A DNA stretch of 64,000 nucleotides. Source: Progne subis subis. Lineage: Eukaryota > Chordata > Aves > Passeriformes > Hirundinidae. Positions 25,350 through 37,763 of this stretch are shown one piece after another. The notes below the pieces were generated by a model that was given only the letters and a program-made list of their open reading frames with translations, did no database searches and was not told the DNA's origin. The position numbers and the translations under genes were made by a program. Positions within the stretch are counted from its first letter, which is position 1; every line of letters starts with the position of its first letter. The stretch covers positions 434,001 to 498,000 of the forward strand of contig JAKJHU010000187.1 of the NCBI GenBank assembly GCA_022316685.1, given 5' to 3'.

Positions 25350-25850
25350 AGGTGGAACCGGGCGGGGGAAGGGGGGTGGGGCGTCGCATCTGGGCTGACA
25401 CGGGACTGCCGGAGCCGCGGCGGTGTGAGCCGGGGCACGGAGCTCTGCGTATCCCGGCAGCTGTGTGCGCTCCGGGCACAGAGCTCGGTCGCCGCCGGGG
25501 CTCCCTGAGGCGCGGGGCGGGTGGAATTCCCGGTGGGGGCCGCCCGTGCTGGGGGAGGAGCGCCTTCCCCGCCGGGAGCCACGCTCTGTTTCATGTTGGG
25601 AGGCGGGCTCGTCCCCGGAGGCTGCAGGTGTTTGTGGTGGCGTGGTGTTCCCGGTCCCCTGCTACAGCCCAGCGGTGAATGCGCAGCAGGTACGTGGTGC
25701 CGATGCCGCTTGGCGAGCGGGTTTTCCGGCGCGGGGGGCGGGGGGGGGGAGCGTCTCTGCCGGCGGGAGTCACGCTCCCTTTGGGTCTGGGGGCGCGGGT
25801 GTGTGGCGGCTGCTGGTGGCGTGCTGTTGCCGGTCCTCGATCTTCAGTGA
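25350..25850. other. CpG island with internal duplication
   Basis: A GC-rich, CpG-dense block. Two diverged tandem copies share the order GGGGCGGG, CGCC(G)GGAG(C/T)CACGCTC, GTGGTGGCGTG and CCGGTCC, the first at about 25505-25655 and the second at about 25715-25840. Open frames exist on both strands, as expected in GC-rich DNA, and none resembles a known protein. It may be a promoter of an unannotated transcript. Confidence 0.5.
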
Positions 25851-26142
25851 AGAATATCAAAAGGCTTTTAGTCCTTCACGCATGTGCAGTTCTTGTCTTG
25901 AATAGGGTCGGTGGTCTCGAATTGGGTCACTGGTCTGAAAGGATGAAGTCAGGAGAGTCTTCATCCGGTCTCAATTGTTAGGAAAATTAATCCACGAACA
26001 CCAGAGGTTTATGTCCAAAAAGGAGACAGAGGAGTCCTTTTACTTTATTGGAATAAAGGGAGAGGCCATGGGGCATTTCCCCTGGGGTCTCTCAGTTTTT
26101 CGGAGGACGCAGCCTCCTTTTTATTCTAATTCCCTGGCCGCA

Positions 26143-27250
26143 TTTATTTGCTATATTGCTATAGATGTTAACCCTGGTACGCTGGACAGTGGTTAGGAAT
26201 TTTTTTCTTCATTCCACAGCTATAGTATTCTTTTTTTTTTTTTTCCCCATAACAGTAGAATTCTGCAAAGCACTAACCTGGCTGCAGAATGGCATTTTCT
26301 CAGAGAGTCATGCTGCTTCTCCCAGGCAGTGTCTCCCTGTCCTGGGTGTCTCAGGGGAATTTTTCACTGCATCCTGTAGCCCCAGAACCCATGGGTGTCC
26401 CTCAGGGTTGTGAGGGAGTGCTGTCTTTAGATTTTTGGCTTCAGAGTGGGAAGTGCACGATGTAAACTGTGGCATTTCTGCTCTATTGTAGGAAAAGCAA
26501 GGTCTTGTTCACGAGGAACCGCTTCGTCTTGAAAGTCAATGTGTCTTGCAAGAGGTGCTGCAAAGGGTGAGATTGAACCTTCTGTCCTTTGTTTCAGTCA
26601 CCTCTGTGAAACCTTGATACGCTTCAATAGATTCCGTGGTTTCACTTTTATTGGCCCTCCAGTGCAGGCCACTGACATGAACGGCTTCAAATGAGCAATT
26701 CCCTTGCCAACCCACCCCCAGGAGCAGCTGGAGCCTCCAGGCCGGGCTGAGCGAACAAACACTTGGGGGTGACACAGCTCCACACGGGGGGTACCTGGGG
26801 ACAATGTGTAGCTTTGTCCTGGATTTTTTGGGGGTTTTTTTAGCTTCCTCCAAGGTTTCAGTCATGGACTTGGTAAAAAGAAATGGTAAGGACTGAAAGC
26901 ATGAGGGGCTGGCAAGTTATACACACCAAAGACAACTTTTTTTTTAATAGCTGTGAGACTTCTATCTTGATTTTGGGAGTCTTTTTGGGCCAACTGTATT
27001 GTAAGAAGTCTTCTTTTAAAGTAAGGTGCTTCCATCCTGAATCTTTTGTAGAAATACCCTGTAATGTCAGAAGGTTAAGAGCAGTAACACCAACACGTCA
27101 ACATTCATTTTCAGCAGCAAAACTCATCCTAACGAAACGTCAAACTTAATTTCTTTGCGGCTAATAAGTTGATAATGGAGTTTATCAGCTTTTGCTGCCC
27201 GTCACTGATCGCCAAGGTCATGAAAAAATTACTCTACTGTTCTAAACTAA
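26143..27250 (+). repeat. Dispersed duplicated segment, copy 1
   Basis: This segment recurs at 37107-37392 and 43537-43780 with scattered substitutions. Shared landmarks include the stretch ctggctgcagaatggc, the phrase for cactgcatcctgtagcc, and gtttatcagcttttgctg near 27180. Copy 2 lacks about 600 bp present here (about 26575-27168) and is split by the provirus. The nature of the ancestral element is unknown. Confidence 0.8.
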
Positions 27251-28900
27251 ATACAGAACAGAGCTTTTTGCATTGATGGAAAGGAGAACAGCAGGGAAAA
27301 AGTGCTGCTTGTGTCCTCAGAGAGCAGTGGGAGGAGCCTGAGAGAAATACTGGCTGGCTGAGGGATCCTTGTGTCCCCTCTGGAATAAATCCTCCGACGT
27401 GCCGGTTTGCAGCCCGGTTTGGACACATGTTGCTGCCGCTTTGGTTCCGAAGAAGTGGAAATCCGTGGATTTCTGACTGATTTCCGTAGGTTCCCCTGTT
27501 TTGTAGGAGCTGCAGGGTGAGGGCAGTATTCTGGGGGAGCATCCGGGGGGCTTCTCCCAGCCGAGTTTCTCCTGGAGCTGGGTGCTGGGTGTAATGCCGG
27601 ACGTCTAAGCCGGCTTTGGGGCGTTGTGCAGTCCCAGCTCTAAGCCTGAGCCCAGGCCTGGCTGTGTGCCAGCACTGAAGCCGGCAGCTGGGTGTGCTTT
27701 TCCAGCCCTTCCGTCACGCAGGCCATCCCAGCTTCCCGGAGCTCCCCGGCGCACGGCCTGGACTCGCTCCCTGGGAGCTGCGCTTCCGTCTGCCCGAAGC
27801 GAGGGCGTCCTGCCCGGCTTTGAAACTTTATTGCTGTTGTTTTTCCTCTTCCAGGGAGCTGGCAAAAAAGGAGAGAGCCACTAGGAAGCAAAGAAGCTGC
27901 CCAAAGGCCTTTTCCCAGCCCAGGGTTTCCACTTTTCTCTCTGACTCCTGGATAATTGCTTGAGCATAACCAGGGAGCGTCCGTTTCATTTCCTGCCTTT
28001 TCCAATAAATCCTTGCCTTCAGCTGGAGTGCAGTCCTGGTGTCCTCCTCCTCCTCCTCCTCCTCCTCCTGCTGCATGGATTTGTAGATAAAGTTCCTGAC
28101 TATTGCCTGATTGAATTTTGTTCTTCCAGCGATTGTGGCTCTTTTGTTCCACTGAAACTTCCCCGCTCTGCCGAGAGTTTCAGATGTCAAATCCAGGCAA
28201 GACTGGAGTTTCTTTGCATTGCTACTCCCACAAAATACAGGTAATTCTTGGAGAAGTGTAAGCTGACATGTTTAGTTCCCACTTCCCTTTAAAATCAGAG
28301 CAGAGGAGGCAGATTTTCAATCATCCTTCCATGAACTTCCACCAACTTCCTGACTGTTGCAAAAGTTTTCAATGGTAGAAATTCTCGAGCTTGTTTTCCA
28401 GGCAAGCTGGGATTTGGGTGTTCTGCCTTCCTTTTATTTCATGGTTTTCCTCTCTCTGATTTTAGTGAGGGAATATTTATTGCAAATGCCGATTTTCCAT
28501 CTCAATTGGAATTTTTGTACATCTTAGGGCACATTTGCAAGGAAATTTTCCAGAAGTGTGTCGGTAAATGGGCATTGTGGAGCACCATATCTGCAGAACG
28601 CTGTAAATTCCCAGGAAAACTTGCTGAGTGTTTGATTGCCATCATGAATCTCTCTGCATTTACTGCATTTCTAATGACATCAATCCCATTAAAACTTAAA
28701 TCCTGGCCTAATTGCTGTTCCATGGACACAATGGCACATTTAGATGTTCATCCAAAGTGAGTTTCCCTCTAAAATAGAATTTGTTTCCAAGCAAAACTGG
28801 GAATTGTCTAAAACCCTTCTTTTCTGGGAAGCACTGTGTTTGTTTTCCCCATTCCTGAGTAGTGCAGGATACTCCTGGAGCTGTGTTAGGCAGTGGCAGG
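27250..28900. other. Unassigned intergenic DNA with (TCC)n
   Basis: Moderately GC-rich sequence with a (TCC)n microsatellite at 28042-28069. Short open frames occur on both strands (for example 27640-28152 minus), but the repeat creates their acidic runs. No known domain was recognised. Confidence 0.5.
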
Positions 28901-28906
28901 AGGGGA

Positions 28907-29167
28907 GAGCTGCATTTATTTTTGTATTATTTATTTTTTACTTTTTTACTTTTGTAATTTTATTTTATTGAGTTTTATTTTTTCATTCAATTTTTTTTGT
29001 TTTGAATTTTTAAAAAGGTTTTCTATTTAATTTCTTCTATCTTTATATTTTAATTTTATTTTTACTTTTGTTTTATTTTTTCTTTTTAATTACTTTTACT
29101 TTTAAAAATATGATTTAATTTTTATTTTGGTCTTTATTTTTATTTTGTGTTTTTTTATTTTATATAT

Positions 29168-29199
<32 letters not shown>

Positions 29200-30225
29200 T
29201 TTTACTTTTTAATTACTTTTTTTTTTAATTCGTTTTTTTCTTTTTTTCTTTTTTTTTCCTTACCCTTTCTTACCCCGAGTATGTGGCAGATTGTCTGTTG
29301 GCAAGAAAGAAGTTGGTAAATTACATCTGTGGCCACCCACCAAAGGTCTGGATATAATCGGGAGTGAGAGCAAAACCTCTGTATTTTCTATTCCATTGAA
29401 GAACCCGAAGGGAGAAAGCTGTAAACGCCAGGTGCCATTTTTTCCTTTTTACCCCCTAAGAGGTCTCATTCTACCCATGAACAGTGTTAGCAGCAGTCAC
29501 TTGATGTCGGGGTGTATGTTAGAGGTAGCAATAAAAGAAAGATTATTTTCATTCTGTAACTCTCCAAACCTCATTGTTTAGTAAGAAAGAAATCCAAAAC
29601 AAAGCAAACCAAAAAAACCCAAAACCAAAACAAACCCCCGCACAAACAACCCCCCCCCAAAAAATCACAGAATTATTATTTTAATAATTATTTTAATGCC
29701 AGTATTATTTTAATGAGAATGAAATCTTTAACCTTTAGAAAAGCAGGCTAATTTAATTCTAATTAATTGTGGTCCTGATGTTTTAGGTTAATGAATTTGT
29801 ATAGTTTAAAACGTCGTTTAACATATAAACAAACAGAAAATTTTAAAAATCAATACAAAAATAGGGAAGTATAATTAATAAAAAGAGAAATGTAAAATAC
29901 AAAAAAACTCCCCAGCAATATAAATAAATATAATCTCTATTATGACATGCTATGTGTATTATAATATCTATAATATACATAGGTATGGATATAAAACACA
30001 AATGGTAATGATAAATATAATAAATACTAAAAAATTGGCATATAGCCTAGCACGAAGGCTTTTTTGGTTCGAATTTGGCGAGTGGCAGGGTTGCGGTAGT
30101 TGCGCTTGGGGGTCTTTTGGGGCATTTCTTTTAGAGGTTTTTGGGCGGGTATTTTTGGGCACGTTCTTTTTTGCCTCCCTTCTCTCCCTGTCCCCGAGGC
30201 TGGGCTGAGCTTCGGGACAGTGCTG
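28907..30225 (+). repeat. Long direct repeat, copy A
   Basis: It begins with a T/A-rich tract (28907-29265, including a TA dinucleotide run near 29162-29192). A conserved core follows, recognisable by ggccacccaccaaagg and ttccattgaagaacccgaag, then an A/C-rich tract, then the block around gcctagcacgaaggct and gagtggcagggttgcgg. The same order recurs in copy B. It may be a large LTR or a local duplication; I cannot classify it. Confidence 0.8.
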
Positions 30226-30749
30226 TGGACACAGAGCGGTCCTGGGAAGTTCTGAGGGGGTTTTGGACTTCCAGGGGGGAAATCTGGGGGATGTTTAGGA
30301 CTTCTGGGGGACTTCTTGTAGGTCCAAACCTCTCCCCTTTCCCTTTCAGGTCTGATTCTGTCTGCTGTTGTCATCGTGGCCAAAAAAGAGGGGAGCTGAG
30401 GGCGTCAGGACTCACCTCCCCCCCCCCCCCCCGCCCCCCCAATAAACCCCTCAAAAAACTACCAACAAACGAACTTGACTTTTGTCCCATCCCGTGTCCC
30501 CCTCCCCAAATTCGGATTTCTGGGGGCTCCCAGCGCCTTTATTGGGGCTCGCCCCCTCAGGGCTCCCTGCGCTGGCACCTTCCCACGAGGTCGGCGAGGA
30601 TGCCATAGCCCCTAGACGTGCGGGAGCAGGGGGGCTCAGTTGGGAAATCATGACAGGAAGCACCTGCAGCTGCACAGCTCCGGTCCTCCACCCGCCATCG
30701 CTATGATTTCCGCGTGGCGAAGGGGAGTCCCGGTACTCCGAGGGAATAA

Positions 30750-31030
30750 GTGTATTATTCCGATCGGACGGGGGGCGTTTCTGGTCCTCTATTACTTATC
30801 TCTATGATTTCCGGTGCCCCTCTTCACTATCTCGATGATTCCGAGAGGGCGGGGGGCGTTTCCGGTCCGCCACTCCGTATCTCTATGGTTTTTCTGCGTG
30901 GCGGAGCGGCATTCCGGTGCCCCTCTTTGCTATCTCGATGATTCCGAGAGGGCGGGGGCGTTTCTGGTCCGCCACCCCTTATCTCTATGGGTTTCTGCGT
31001 GGCTGAGGGGCGTTTCCGGTCCTCCTCCCC
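30750..31030 (+). repeat. GC-rich minisatellite, about three units
   Basis: Units of about 80-103 bp start near 30758, 30838 and 30941. They share ttccgagagggcgggg, cgtttc(c/t)ggtcc, atctctatggt and ttctgcgtgg. The block sits between direct repeats A and B, beside a C-run at 30419-30432. Confidence 0.8.
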
Positions 31031-31039
31031 ACCCAAAAC

Positions 31040-31722
31040 CCCCGAATTTCTACCTGGATCCCTTTAATTCCCCTTGGGACACACCCCCCCCCAAATTTCC
31101 TCTGCCATGTTTTCTCCCCTCTCCGATTTTTGGTGAATCCCGAATTCCCCCCGGGGTCCCCCACTCCCTTCCCTGATTTCGGTGTCTCCCGAGGAGGCTC
31201 GTGGCTCATGAGGGCAGTCCTGAGTGGGACTTGGATTCTGAGGTTTGGGGGGCGCTGGGGGGCCTGGATTCTGGGTTTGGCCGCGCTGCCTGCAGTGCCG
31301 GCGGGGGCCCCGGCCGCTGCCGGAGGAGGAAGAGATCCAGAGGTGAATTTGCAGGAGAAATCTGGGGGCTCGGGGGCTCGGGGGTTAAGAGGAAAAATTG
31401 TGAGGGTTTGGGGGTGGAAATGTGGGGGTTCAGGAGGGAATTGGGAGGGTCCCGGGGAGGACTTGGGGGTTCCCGAGGGCATTTTGGGGAATCGAGGGGG
31501 AGTTGGGGGGGGAATTTTGGAGCTTTAAGAGGAGAATTTGGGGCTTGAGTGGAAATTTTTGGGCATATGAGGAGGGTTTGGGGGATTCTCAAGGCGAGAT
31601 ATGGGGGACTAAGAATGGGAATTTGGGGTTTCAGGCGGGGGGAGGTTTCCAGGGGAGGTTTGGGGGATTTGCCGAACGAACCTTTGAGTGTTCTGAGGTG
31701 GTTTTTTTTGGGTATTTTCCTC
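31040..31722. other. G-rich spacer between repeats
   Basis: From about 31350 the plus strand is dominated by GGGGG motifs spaced roughly every 20-30 bases. Open frames on both strands are by-products of this low complexity. A possible signal-peptide-like stretch near 31260-31330 is not convincing. Confidence 0.5.
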
Positions 31723-33150
31723 TGAGCTACATTTATTTTTATATTATTATTTATTTTACTTTTTGACTTTAGCAATTTTTTTAATTCTCTTTTATTTTAT
31801 TGAGGTTTTTTATTCATGTAATTTTTTGTTTGTATTTTAAAAAGGTTTTCTCTTTTATTTCTTCAAGCTTTATAATTTTATTTTATTTATTTATATTTTT
31901 ACTTTTGTTTTTATTATTTTTTCTAATTTCTTTTAATTTTAAAAATATTATTTAATTTTTATTTTCCTTTTTATTTTATTTTTATTTTGGGTTTTTAATT
32001 TTTTATTTCATATATATGTATTTTTTTTCTTTTAAATTACTTTTAATTTATTTTAAAATGCTTTATTTTATTTCTTTATTTTTTATTATTATTCATGTTT
32101 TCTTTTTTTCTTTTTCTATTTCCTTACCCTTTTTTACCCCAAGTTTGTGGCAGGTTGGCTGTTGGCAACAAAGAAGTTGGTAAAATGACATCTGTGGCCA
32201 CCCACCGAAGGCCTGGATATAATGGGGAGTGAGAGCAAAACCTCTGTATTTTCTATTCCATTGAAGAACCCGAAGGGAGAAAGCTGTAAACGCCAGGTGC
32301 CATTTTTTCCTTTTTACCCCCTAAGAGGTCTCATTCTACCCATGAACAGTGTTAGCAGCAGTCACTTGATGTCGGGGTGTATTTCAGAGGCAGCAATAAA
32401 AGAAAGTAGATTTTTTATTCTGGAAGTCTCCAAACCTCATTGTTTAGTAACAAAGAAATCCAAAACAAAGCAAACAACCAAAACAACCAGAAAAACCAAA
32501 AAACAAAAAAACCAAAAACCCAAAAAAACCAAAAACCCAAAAAAACACGAAAAAAACCCCCACACAAACAACCCTCCATCCCACCCTGAAATAAAACACA
32601 GAAAGAGAAAATCTGCCAATATTATTTTAATGAGAATGAAATTTTACCCTTTAGACAAGCAGGCTCATTTAATTCTAATTGATTGTAGTTCTGATGTGTC
32701 AGGTTAATGAATGCGTATAGTTTAAAATATCATTTACCATATAAACAAACAGAAAATTTAAAAAATCAATACCAAAATAGGGAAGTATAATTAATAAAAA
32801 TAGCAATGTAAAATATGAAAAATAATATCAGCAATATAAATAAATACAATCTCTATTATGACCTGCTATGTGTATTATGATATCTATAATATACATAGGC
32901 ACGGATATAAAGCAGAAATGGTAATGATAAATATAAACATAATAAATACTGAAATTTAAAATATAGCCTAGCACGAAGGCTTTTTTGGTTTGAATTTGGC
33001 GAGTGGCAGGGTTGCGGTAGTTGCGCTTGGAGGTCTTTTGGGGCATTTCTTTTAGAGGATTTTTGGGCGGGGATTTTTGGGCCCGTTCTCTTTTGCCTCG
33101 GTTCTGTTCCGGTCCCCGAGTCCGGGCTGTGAGCTCGGGGCCGTGCTGCC
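31723..33150 (+). repeat. Long direct repeat, copy B
   Basis: Second copy of the preceding repeat in the same orientation, with indels mainly in the T-rich and A/C-rich tracts. Near its end copy B becomes CpG-rich and runs into AAGATGGCGG at 33164-33173, which copy A lacks. Confidence 0.8.
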
Positions 33151-36100
33151 GCTGGAGCTTCCAAAGATGGCGGCAGAAAGGGCGAGAAACGGGCAAGGAC
33201 CCCGGGTGCCTGTAGCCGGCTGCCTGCGATCGACCCCGACCGAGATACCGGGCGGGTGCGATTTTCCTGTGTGGGGAAATCTTTGAAGTAGCCAAGCTGA
33301 GCAGTTGCTGAGAGTTCCAAGGCCGGTGTCCCCTGGGATTCTTGAAACAATGTTTAAAGAGTTATGGTGGAGTTGAGGCAGCAAGCGGCTGGCGTCGGTT
33401 TGTTAGAGGGGCAGAAACAACTTTTCGCCTGCACGTGTGTTGGGACAAGCAACCCTCCCTAATGTCAGAATGAATTTGTGTGCCTTCTTTTGGCTTTTTT
33501 TCTTTCTAGATTGCAGAGCACTGGGGAGACTGTTTGGGACAAAGAGCAGAAAGCTCCATGCTCCCCAGGGAACGCTTTGGGCACCTGCCGCTTCTGAAGC
33601 GCACCGACAATCCCGGCTCCCCCAGAAACCTTCCGAAGGCGGAAGGGCCAGGCAAGAGAACTGCAGGAGGGGTGCGGGAAGCACTCTCTCCCGGGTCTGG
33701 ACAGCACTGAGATGGGAATGACTTCAGAATATTCCTCGTGCCTCTCCCGTTGCCAGCCCGGGACTAAGTCAGCATTCTCCGAGTGGCTGCAGTTCCCTGC
33801 ATGTGGTGGGAGGAAGCGTGTGCTGGAGAGCGAGAGAAAGGTCCCTGCTGGTTGCTGTGTCCTCGGCGGGCAGAGAACTGTGACCTTGGCCGAATGGGTC
33901 GGTGAGTATCGAATTGATCCTGCCCCCTTTTGAAGGACTTGTTTGAAGGAGTCTTCAGCAGGGAACAATTTTAGCCTTTAGATCTGCTTGGTATGCTGTA
34001 GGGTCCCTCCCGCAGGCCAAGAGCCTTTCCAGAGCTGTTGTGTCACAGGTTCCTTGTGCCCAGGGTGCAGTTTTTTAGGGATTGATTGCTCTAGTTTGGA
34101 AGCAAGGGCTTTCTTTATCTCTAGAAGCAGGGGCCCTCTCCTCTCTCTCCCTATTCTGGTCTCCCACTGGATCGAAGCGCTCTCTGGCTTCCACCCCCTC
34201 TGGCATGGGTGCTTTTCCCAGGGGCTGTGAGTGGATCTCTGCATCCTCTGTGGACTTAATGCAAAGTGACAGGGCCACAACTTGTTTCATCACAGTCCTC
34301 ACGACAGCTTGCAGAGGAATCTCTGCTGTGATGAGCACTTTGGAGCACTTCTTCCCCCCTTTTTCCATTGACCTTGGTGCTGCCACGTTGTTTTCCAGCA
34401 CATTCTCACTTCCTCCTCTCCTCTGACTAGAAGAAAAGCTGCTGCTCATAGGTGCTACTGCTAAAAGGCTTCACCAGTTCAGAGATCCCTGCAGGCTCCC
34501 CCAGCAGCAGGAGGAGGATCTCGTTTAGGCCGCGTGTCGGTGAGTCGCTTGCAGTGTTTTTGCTGCGGCCATCGGGCGGGCAGCGGCGGCCACGGGGGCC
34601 CTGGCGCTGTTTAAGGCCTCTCCTGGTGCTGTTGCCGGAGGAGAAGCTGTCGCTGCCAGCCCTGCCCTCGTGCCTGGGGCGCGGCTGGCCGCGGGGCCGG
34701 GCAGGCCGGCTTTGCCGCGGCCACACCGGGCTGGCGGTGGCCCCAGCGGCGCCTGGCCCTGCGCCGCGCCGGGATGGGCCCTGGCACGGCGCCTCCCCAC
34801 CCCTGGAACAAACTGCCCGTGGGCTGCTTAGATGGTCTTTGTCAATGGGACCATGAGGCCTTACCCACCTTTCTAATTGGGCCGTTGGCACGCCCATCTT
34901 CAGAGCTATCAGCAAGTGGCTCTGTTGGACACGGTGGAAGCTTCTAGCAGCTTCTCCCAGAAGCCACCTCTGTGGGCTCCATGCTGCTACCACAAAACCA
35001 GGCTGTGCCAAATGAACACGGTGGTCTTTAGTAGGACTGCTGAGGTGCAATGATGAGCTTGTCCTTTTGTAACTTCTTGCTCTGAGCCTGAGTGAATGAC
35101 AAAATTCCTGTGGCTGCTGTTAGTGATTTAAGCATGGCAAGAAACTCACTCCCCGTGCCGCGCGCCCCCCGTGCCCCGGAGTCTGTGAGCAAGAACCTGA
35201 ATGTATTGGATGATGTAACCTAGAAATGTGTGTTCTATTTCATCTGTGGAAAGCAGTTTTTTGGGAAATGTTTTATCCTTCTCTTACCCTGCCAGGGGAG
35301 AGGGAGACTGATGCCTTCTGATAGTGGCCCAGCCATGAAAACCAGGTTGAGGCAGTGTTTCTTCCCTCTTTCAGCACTCCTCAATCCTCCAGGGGGGCAT
35401 TGTAAGGATGGCCTGGAGCTGTTGGATCTGCCCTGGACAGCAGGCAAGCATGGACTCTGCTGCTGCTGGGCTCTGGACACCCCCCCCCCCGCCTAGAACC
35501 GTGGTTCCAGAGCGACCTAGAACTGGTCCCTTGGTCTGGACCACCCAGTTGGATTTGTCCCAAACCCAGATTGCATTTGTCCTGGGAACTGGAATGGAGT
35601 CGGCAAAAGAGCAAAGAAAACTGAGACTGGATTGCTCACGGAGTCTGGATGGGCGTCACCTGGACGGAGGGAAAATCTGGACTGTCATCTGGGCAGTGAG
35701 TGCAGTCTGTGTAGAATGCAAGTGCATAACTCAGGAGTGATCCCATCCCACTGAAGGTTTTCCATGAAATTTGGTGAGAATGGGCCTCAAGTCGTGATTT
35801 ACACCCACAGCTCCCCAGTGTGGACTTTTCCTGGGTCACGGTGGCCTCAGGGGCAGAGAAATGCTCTTGGAAATGCAATTCAAAGGGAGCATGTGAGGCA
35901 ATGGCATTTCAATCTCTGATTAAAATTTCTGTGAAATAGCTTCAATGCTATCTGTTACAGAATAACTGAAATCCAATGGAGACAAGCAGATGCACATGGT
36001 ATTGATTTATTCTGGGGAGTATGTTCTACAGGAATGATCCCTTTTCCTCATTTACTGAAGCTGTCTCTGTGTTATCCCTACCTCTCGCTGAACCGGCACA

Positions 36101-37106
36101 CCCACGTTGCCATATGTGCCACGGGTGGATTTATTTAAAATAATTTTAGGGAATAAGGAATTCTTTTTAAACACATCTCCACCTTTGATTTCCTCTGAAA
36201 ATAGACAATGAACAGACACCTACTGAATCTGCATGTGGTCTGTGTCTTATTTGTAACTCCTTGATGATGAAGTGATGCTTTGTGTTTTGTTTCCAGATTG
36301 AAACTGGAGTTGCCGAGCGAAGTTTTAACAGTAAGAAAGCGGTAGGTTCTCTAGGGTTTGACAGTCTGGAAGCACTGGACGGGTCCTATTTCTAGATAGT
36401 GGCATCAGTGTTGGAGTCCATGGGTAAGTTGCTGTTGAATTGAAATTTTTCTTGACCCTTCTGCAAATGTGACTAGAACTCGAAAAGAAAATGATGAGCA
36501 CACTGAAATGCATCATCACATCAACGAGTTCAGCTGACAGTGTGAAGTGTTTTTCTATCCACAAAGCTTTCTTGTCCCGAGTCGTGCCCCAGCCTCACGT
36601 CGTACAACAGAACTGAGTAAGCACAAAATCCCCGACAGTCGCTCCTCCCTGCGGTCTTTGGGGCTGGGGGTCTCTGAGGGTCCCACCCCGAGGGGGGGCG
36701 GGGCCTCATGGCGCGCAAAGGCCAGCAGCAAACGGTCGTGGCTGGGGCCTGTCAGGGCTCAGCATTATCAGCAGAAGTGCGGCCAGAGGGGCTCAGGCAG
36801 AACTTGGGCTGGGTGTGACCTGTACTGGCCACCTCTGCTGTGTCCTTGGTGGGGTGGGCAAAGGCAAATGTGGCAGCTGAGGATGTGCTGGAGACTCTCC
36901 CTCAGCTGTCCTAAAATCTGTCTAGAAAATGAAAGTGTGCTTGGCTTGACTTGGTTTGTAGCACTTCAAAGGAGTCTTCAGGTATTGTTCAATAACTGTG
37001 ACCTGAATTAAGGCCAGCATTGTTTTGTGCCAGCATTTTTCTAATGGACAGTGGTTGTTCGCCTGGAGTGGTTTTCATGTGTGTGTTTTTTTCTGAAGTT
37101 CCTGTT
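33151..37106. other. GC-variable intergenic region, no gene recognised
   Basis: It contains an AAGATGGCGG motif (33164-33173) inside a small CpG-rich patch, a pyrimidine tract plus AG resembling a splice acceptor near 33515, and a second CpG-rich patch at about 34540-34800. An open 207-codon minus-strand frame runs through the latter (34427-35050), and an overlapping plus-strand frame is also open. No known protein domain was recognised, so no gene is called. Confidence 0.45.
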
Positions 37107-37392
37107 TATTTTGCTGTGTTGCTGTGGATGTTCACCCTGGTACTCTGCACAGTGGTTGGGGATTTTTTCTTGATTCTACAGTTATAATACTGGTTTTTGG
37201 GTTTTTTTCTGCCTAGCAGTAAAATTCTCTAAGGCGCTAACCTGGCTGCAGCATGGCATTTTCTCAGAGAGTCATGCTGCTTGTCCCAGGCAGTGCTGCC
37301 CTGTCCTGTGTGTCTCAGTGGAATTTTTCACTGCATCCTGTAGCCCCAGAACCCATGGTGTCCCTCAGGGTTGTGAAGGAGCGCTGTCTTTG
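37107..37392 (+). repeat. Dispersed duplicated segment, copy 2, left part
   Basis: It matches copy 1 from about 26143 to 26429 with scattered substitutions and ends in the TCTTTG target site (37387-37392) of the adjoining provirus. Alignment to the uninterrupted copy 1 defines the insertion point. Confidence 0.85.
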
Positions 37393-37763
37393 TGTGGAAG
37401 AACGGGAGACGAGCCTCATGCTGTCATGATCAACAAGTCTCAGATTTATTAACGTGCTCGCGTACAGATATAGTGCAGTTAATTAGTTCATGCATATTAC
37501 AAAATTGTAGCTCCTAATTGGTTCGCTATTTCACAATGCATATTCTTTTTTGCAGTTAGCCTTGTAGTTACAGCTACATGATTTCTGCTGATCAACATCC
37601 TTGTTATTTTGAAACTTCTCTGTACAAGGACACAGTATCCGTGCTGTTTGTCACGTCGTCCTGCATGTTCTCTGCTAAACCTTAACAAGTCAGATCTTCT
37701 TATGGCCTTTACTTTGCAGCATGGCCTTTACTTTGCAGCCATGCCTCAGACAATCTCTCCCCA
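37393..37763 (-). repeat. 3' LTR of the 37-43 kb provirus
   Basis: 371 bp, ending TTCCACA in provirus sense. It contains an AATAAA signal at 37445-37450 and an exact 19-bp tandem repeat (37702-37720 and 37721-37739). Its outermost left base pair triplet reads TGGGG where the 5' LTR has TGTGG, one of three differences between the LTRs. The last codons of env lie inside it. Confidence 0.95.

Noticed and set aside
25181..25905. Several long open frames on both strands
   Set aside because: Expected by chance in CpG-rich DNA; frames overlap on both strands and show no known protein.
27640..28190. Frames with poly-Gly or poly-Glu runs
   Set aside because: Created by the (TCC)n microsatellite.
30750..31030. 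CRISPR-like regular repeats
   Set aside because: Units are imperfect tandem copies without spacers, in an avian genome.
31206..31775. 189-codon minus-strand proline/serine-rich frame
   Set aside because: It arises from the G-rich repetitive plus strand; the opposite strand is also open and no domain is seen.
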